Shown here in pieces: positions 59,701 to 62,700 of a stretch of DNA of 64,000 nucleotides. Source of the DNA: Tridacna crocea (lineage: Eukaryota > Mollusca > Bivalvia > Cardiida > Cardiidae). Where the stretch lies: positions 32,812,427 to 32,876,426 of the forward strand of contig OX031065.1 of NCBI GenBank assembly GCA_943736015.1. Direction: 5' to 3'. The notes under the pieces are model-generated. The model did no database searches. It had not been told where the DNA came from and saw only the letters and a list, made by a program, of their open reading frames with translations. Positions within the stretch are counted from its first letter, which is position 1, and each line of letters opens with the position of its first letter. Both the position numbers and the translations under genes were made by a program.

Positions 59701-62700
59701 CAAGTCAAGTTTCATAGTTATTCACTACATCAAAAATTAACAAAAAAAATTTGGACAGGTAGAGTTAATGTTAGTGTTTGTTTTCTACAGACCACATATA
59801 ACATTTCGGACTGTATTCTGGTCGCTATTTGGAAGAGGGGATCCCAATGTGGTGGAGCTACAACAGTTTGGTCACCTGTTCACAGAGACAGTGGGATACT
59901 GGATATTTGGTGTCTACAATATATGCACTGTGATTGTACTACTCAATATGCTGATTGCTATGATGTCAAGGTCGTTTGAAATTATACAGGTGATCTATGT
60001 GTTTACTGTCTTGAAGAAGATTTTTACATACATGTACATTACGAGAAAATGGTGGTAACCAACATTTCTTCCTGTTCCCCCAATGTTTTATATCCTTGCA
60101 AAGACAAAGCCATCATTTTAGCAATGTTTAATCCTGTACCAGTCCCAACTTTTAACGACCTTGTGAAAGAAACCTTTAGAAAACATGCAGTTTCTCCCTT
60201 TTCCAAAAATGTTTACTTCCCCACCCAAAATAAATTTCAATTCTTCAGTCACTATTGTTTTGTCATCTGCAAATGCTTTCAATTTGGACCAGTCTAAAAT
60301 TTTATCGTTGGGTAAAGAGTTAATACTTGGTAACGTGGAAGCTGGATGGTTTTCTGAGTGTCCGTGACAAGACAGTTCATACTTTACTGATGAAACGGGA
60401 CCATACATGAATAGTTGAGTTGTCATGGTGATATGACTGAAAGTGGTGAATGTGCAATTAAGTCATTACCAAACGACAAAATTTTTGGCTTGTCCAAATC
60501 AAAAGCATTTGCAGACAACAAAATAAAAGTGACTGTGAAAATTTGAAATTTCTTTTATGAAAAGGAGAAAGCATTGTTGGAAAAGGAAAAAAGCATTTTC
60601 TCCTTTTCTCACATTGTTTTCTAAAGGCTTCTTTCTCAGGAGTCGTCAAAAGTAGGGATTGTGTGGTAAAGTGTTAACCAGGACCAGTGTACTTATTAGC
60701 TGGAGCAAATAGTTCAAGGCTAAACTCTATTCAATCGAACAATCGGTGAAAAAGTCTTCCAATTTAGCACATAAATTTAGCACACAAAGAGTAAAATTTG
60801 TATAGAAGAATAAATTTCACCACAGCCTGCTGTATTTAGTAAATTTTGATCTGAACTCATTATCAAACGACAAAATTTTAGGTTTGTCCAAATCGAAAGC
60901 ATTTGCAGACGACACAATAAAAGTGACTGAAAATTTGGAATCTGTTTTGTGAAGGGTAGAAAACAGTGTTGGAAAAGGGGAAAATGCTGGTTACCAGCAT
61001 TTTTTCCATTTCCCACAATGTTTTCTAAAGGCTTCTTTCTCAGGGTCGTCAAAAGTAGGGATTGTGTGGTAAAGGGTCAAGAGGGTCCAGTAAACCCAAC
61101 TGACAATTTTACTCCCGATATAAAATAACTGCAATCTCAATGTTTTTCTTATCCAGAGTATCTCTGAAAAGCATCCAGTGTAAATCAAAGATCAGACTTA
61201 ACTTCTGTGCAACCTGAACTTGGTCCACACTGGCCAAAAATGCAACTAGAGTTTTGGGAGTCAGATTGAGGGTTAACTCTTTACCAAAGGACAAAATTTT
61301 AGACTGTTTCAAATTGAAAGTATTTGCGGACGACAAAATAAAAGTGACTGAAAATTCGAAATAGTTTTTGGGAAGGGAAGAAAACATTGTGGGAAAAGGA
61401 GAAAATGCTGGTTACCAGGATTTTCTCCTTTTCCCTCAATGTTTTCAGAAGGCTTCTTATTCAGGGTCATTAAGTCTGGATTGTGTGGTAAAGAGTTAAC
61501 TCTTTACCACATGAGAAAATTTTAGACAGGTCCAAATTGAAAGCATTTGCAGACGACAAAATGAAGGTGAGTAGAAAATAGAAATTTGTTCTAGGAAGGG
61601 AAGAAAACACTGTGGGAAAAGGAGAAAATGCTGGTTACCAGCATTGTCTCCTTTTCCCACAGTGTTTTCTAAAGGCTTCTTTCTCAGGGCGTCAAAAGTA
61701 GGGATTGTGTGGTAATGGGTTAAGTAGCATCATTACTTTGGTTTATTTTTTTCATTTTTTTTTCCAGGGTGAAGCTGACACGGAGTGGAAGTTTGCAAGA
61801 AGTAAACTGTACATGGAGTATATAAAAGATGAATCCACACTGCCTATACCATTTAACATCATTCCCTCACCCAAAACCATCTTCTATATCTTCAGATATA
61901 TGTTTCGTTGTTGTTGTTGTGGGAGTGGGGACGAGGACACAGCTATACCCCACCCTGGGCGAGTAGTTGACCTTGAAATGTTCCCACCCTCAACGTTTGG
62001 TGGACAGGTACGGTTTGTGTATGCTCTGTGTTGATCCGTATAAGAAAATGGGTAAAAAAGGGGAGACAAAGAGATTAGAAAAAAAAAAATGTTAGACTTG
62101 AGTCAATTTTCAATGATAAAAATTTTGTCACCATAAAACAAGCTGATCAGTATGTCTCTTACCCAGTTTCTCTTTTAACCCATTACCACACAATCCCTAC
62201 TTTTGAAAACCCTGAGAGAGAAGCCTTTCAAAAACATTATGGGAAATGGAGAAAATGTTGGTAACCAGCATTTTCTCCTTTTCCCACAATGTTTTCTTCT
62301 CTTCATAAAACAAATTTCAAATTTTCAATCACTTTTATTTTGTCATCTGCAAATGCTTTCCATTTGGACAAACCTTAAATTTTTTCTGTAGGTAAAGTAA
62401 CTAAGTAAACCTGTGGAGAGCCATAGAAACCTCAGTAGAAATTTTCATTTTAGAAGTAAAGATCCATGTATTTGTGACATTGCCCTGTACAGGCTTCTCT
62501 GGTTTTCAACATAGGGAAAGAGATGTCAGTATGTATGTGCGTTTATGTCGACTTAGTCAGATAGGACTTATATAAGTGAGCAACAGAACAAACAAAATAA
62601 ATGGTTTATATCTTGGATTGGGAAAGCATGTCAGGCCTGGCTGCTGTATAATACGATTTACCCTCAGCTCACAGGATAAAACTTCAAAGTCTTGCCTGAT

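Noticed and set aside
61884-62069. 61-codon - frame
   Set aside because: Antisense shadow of TRPC exon 13.
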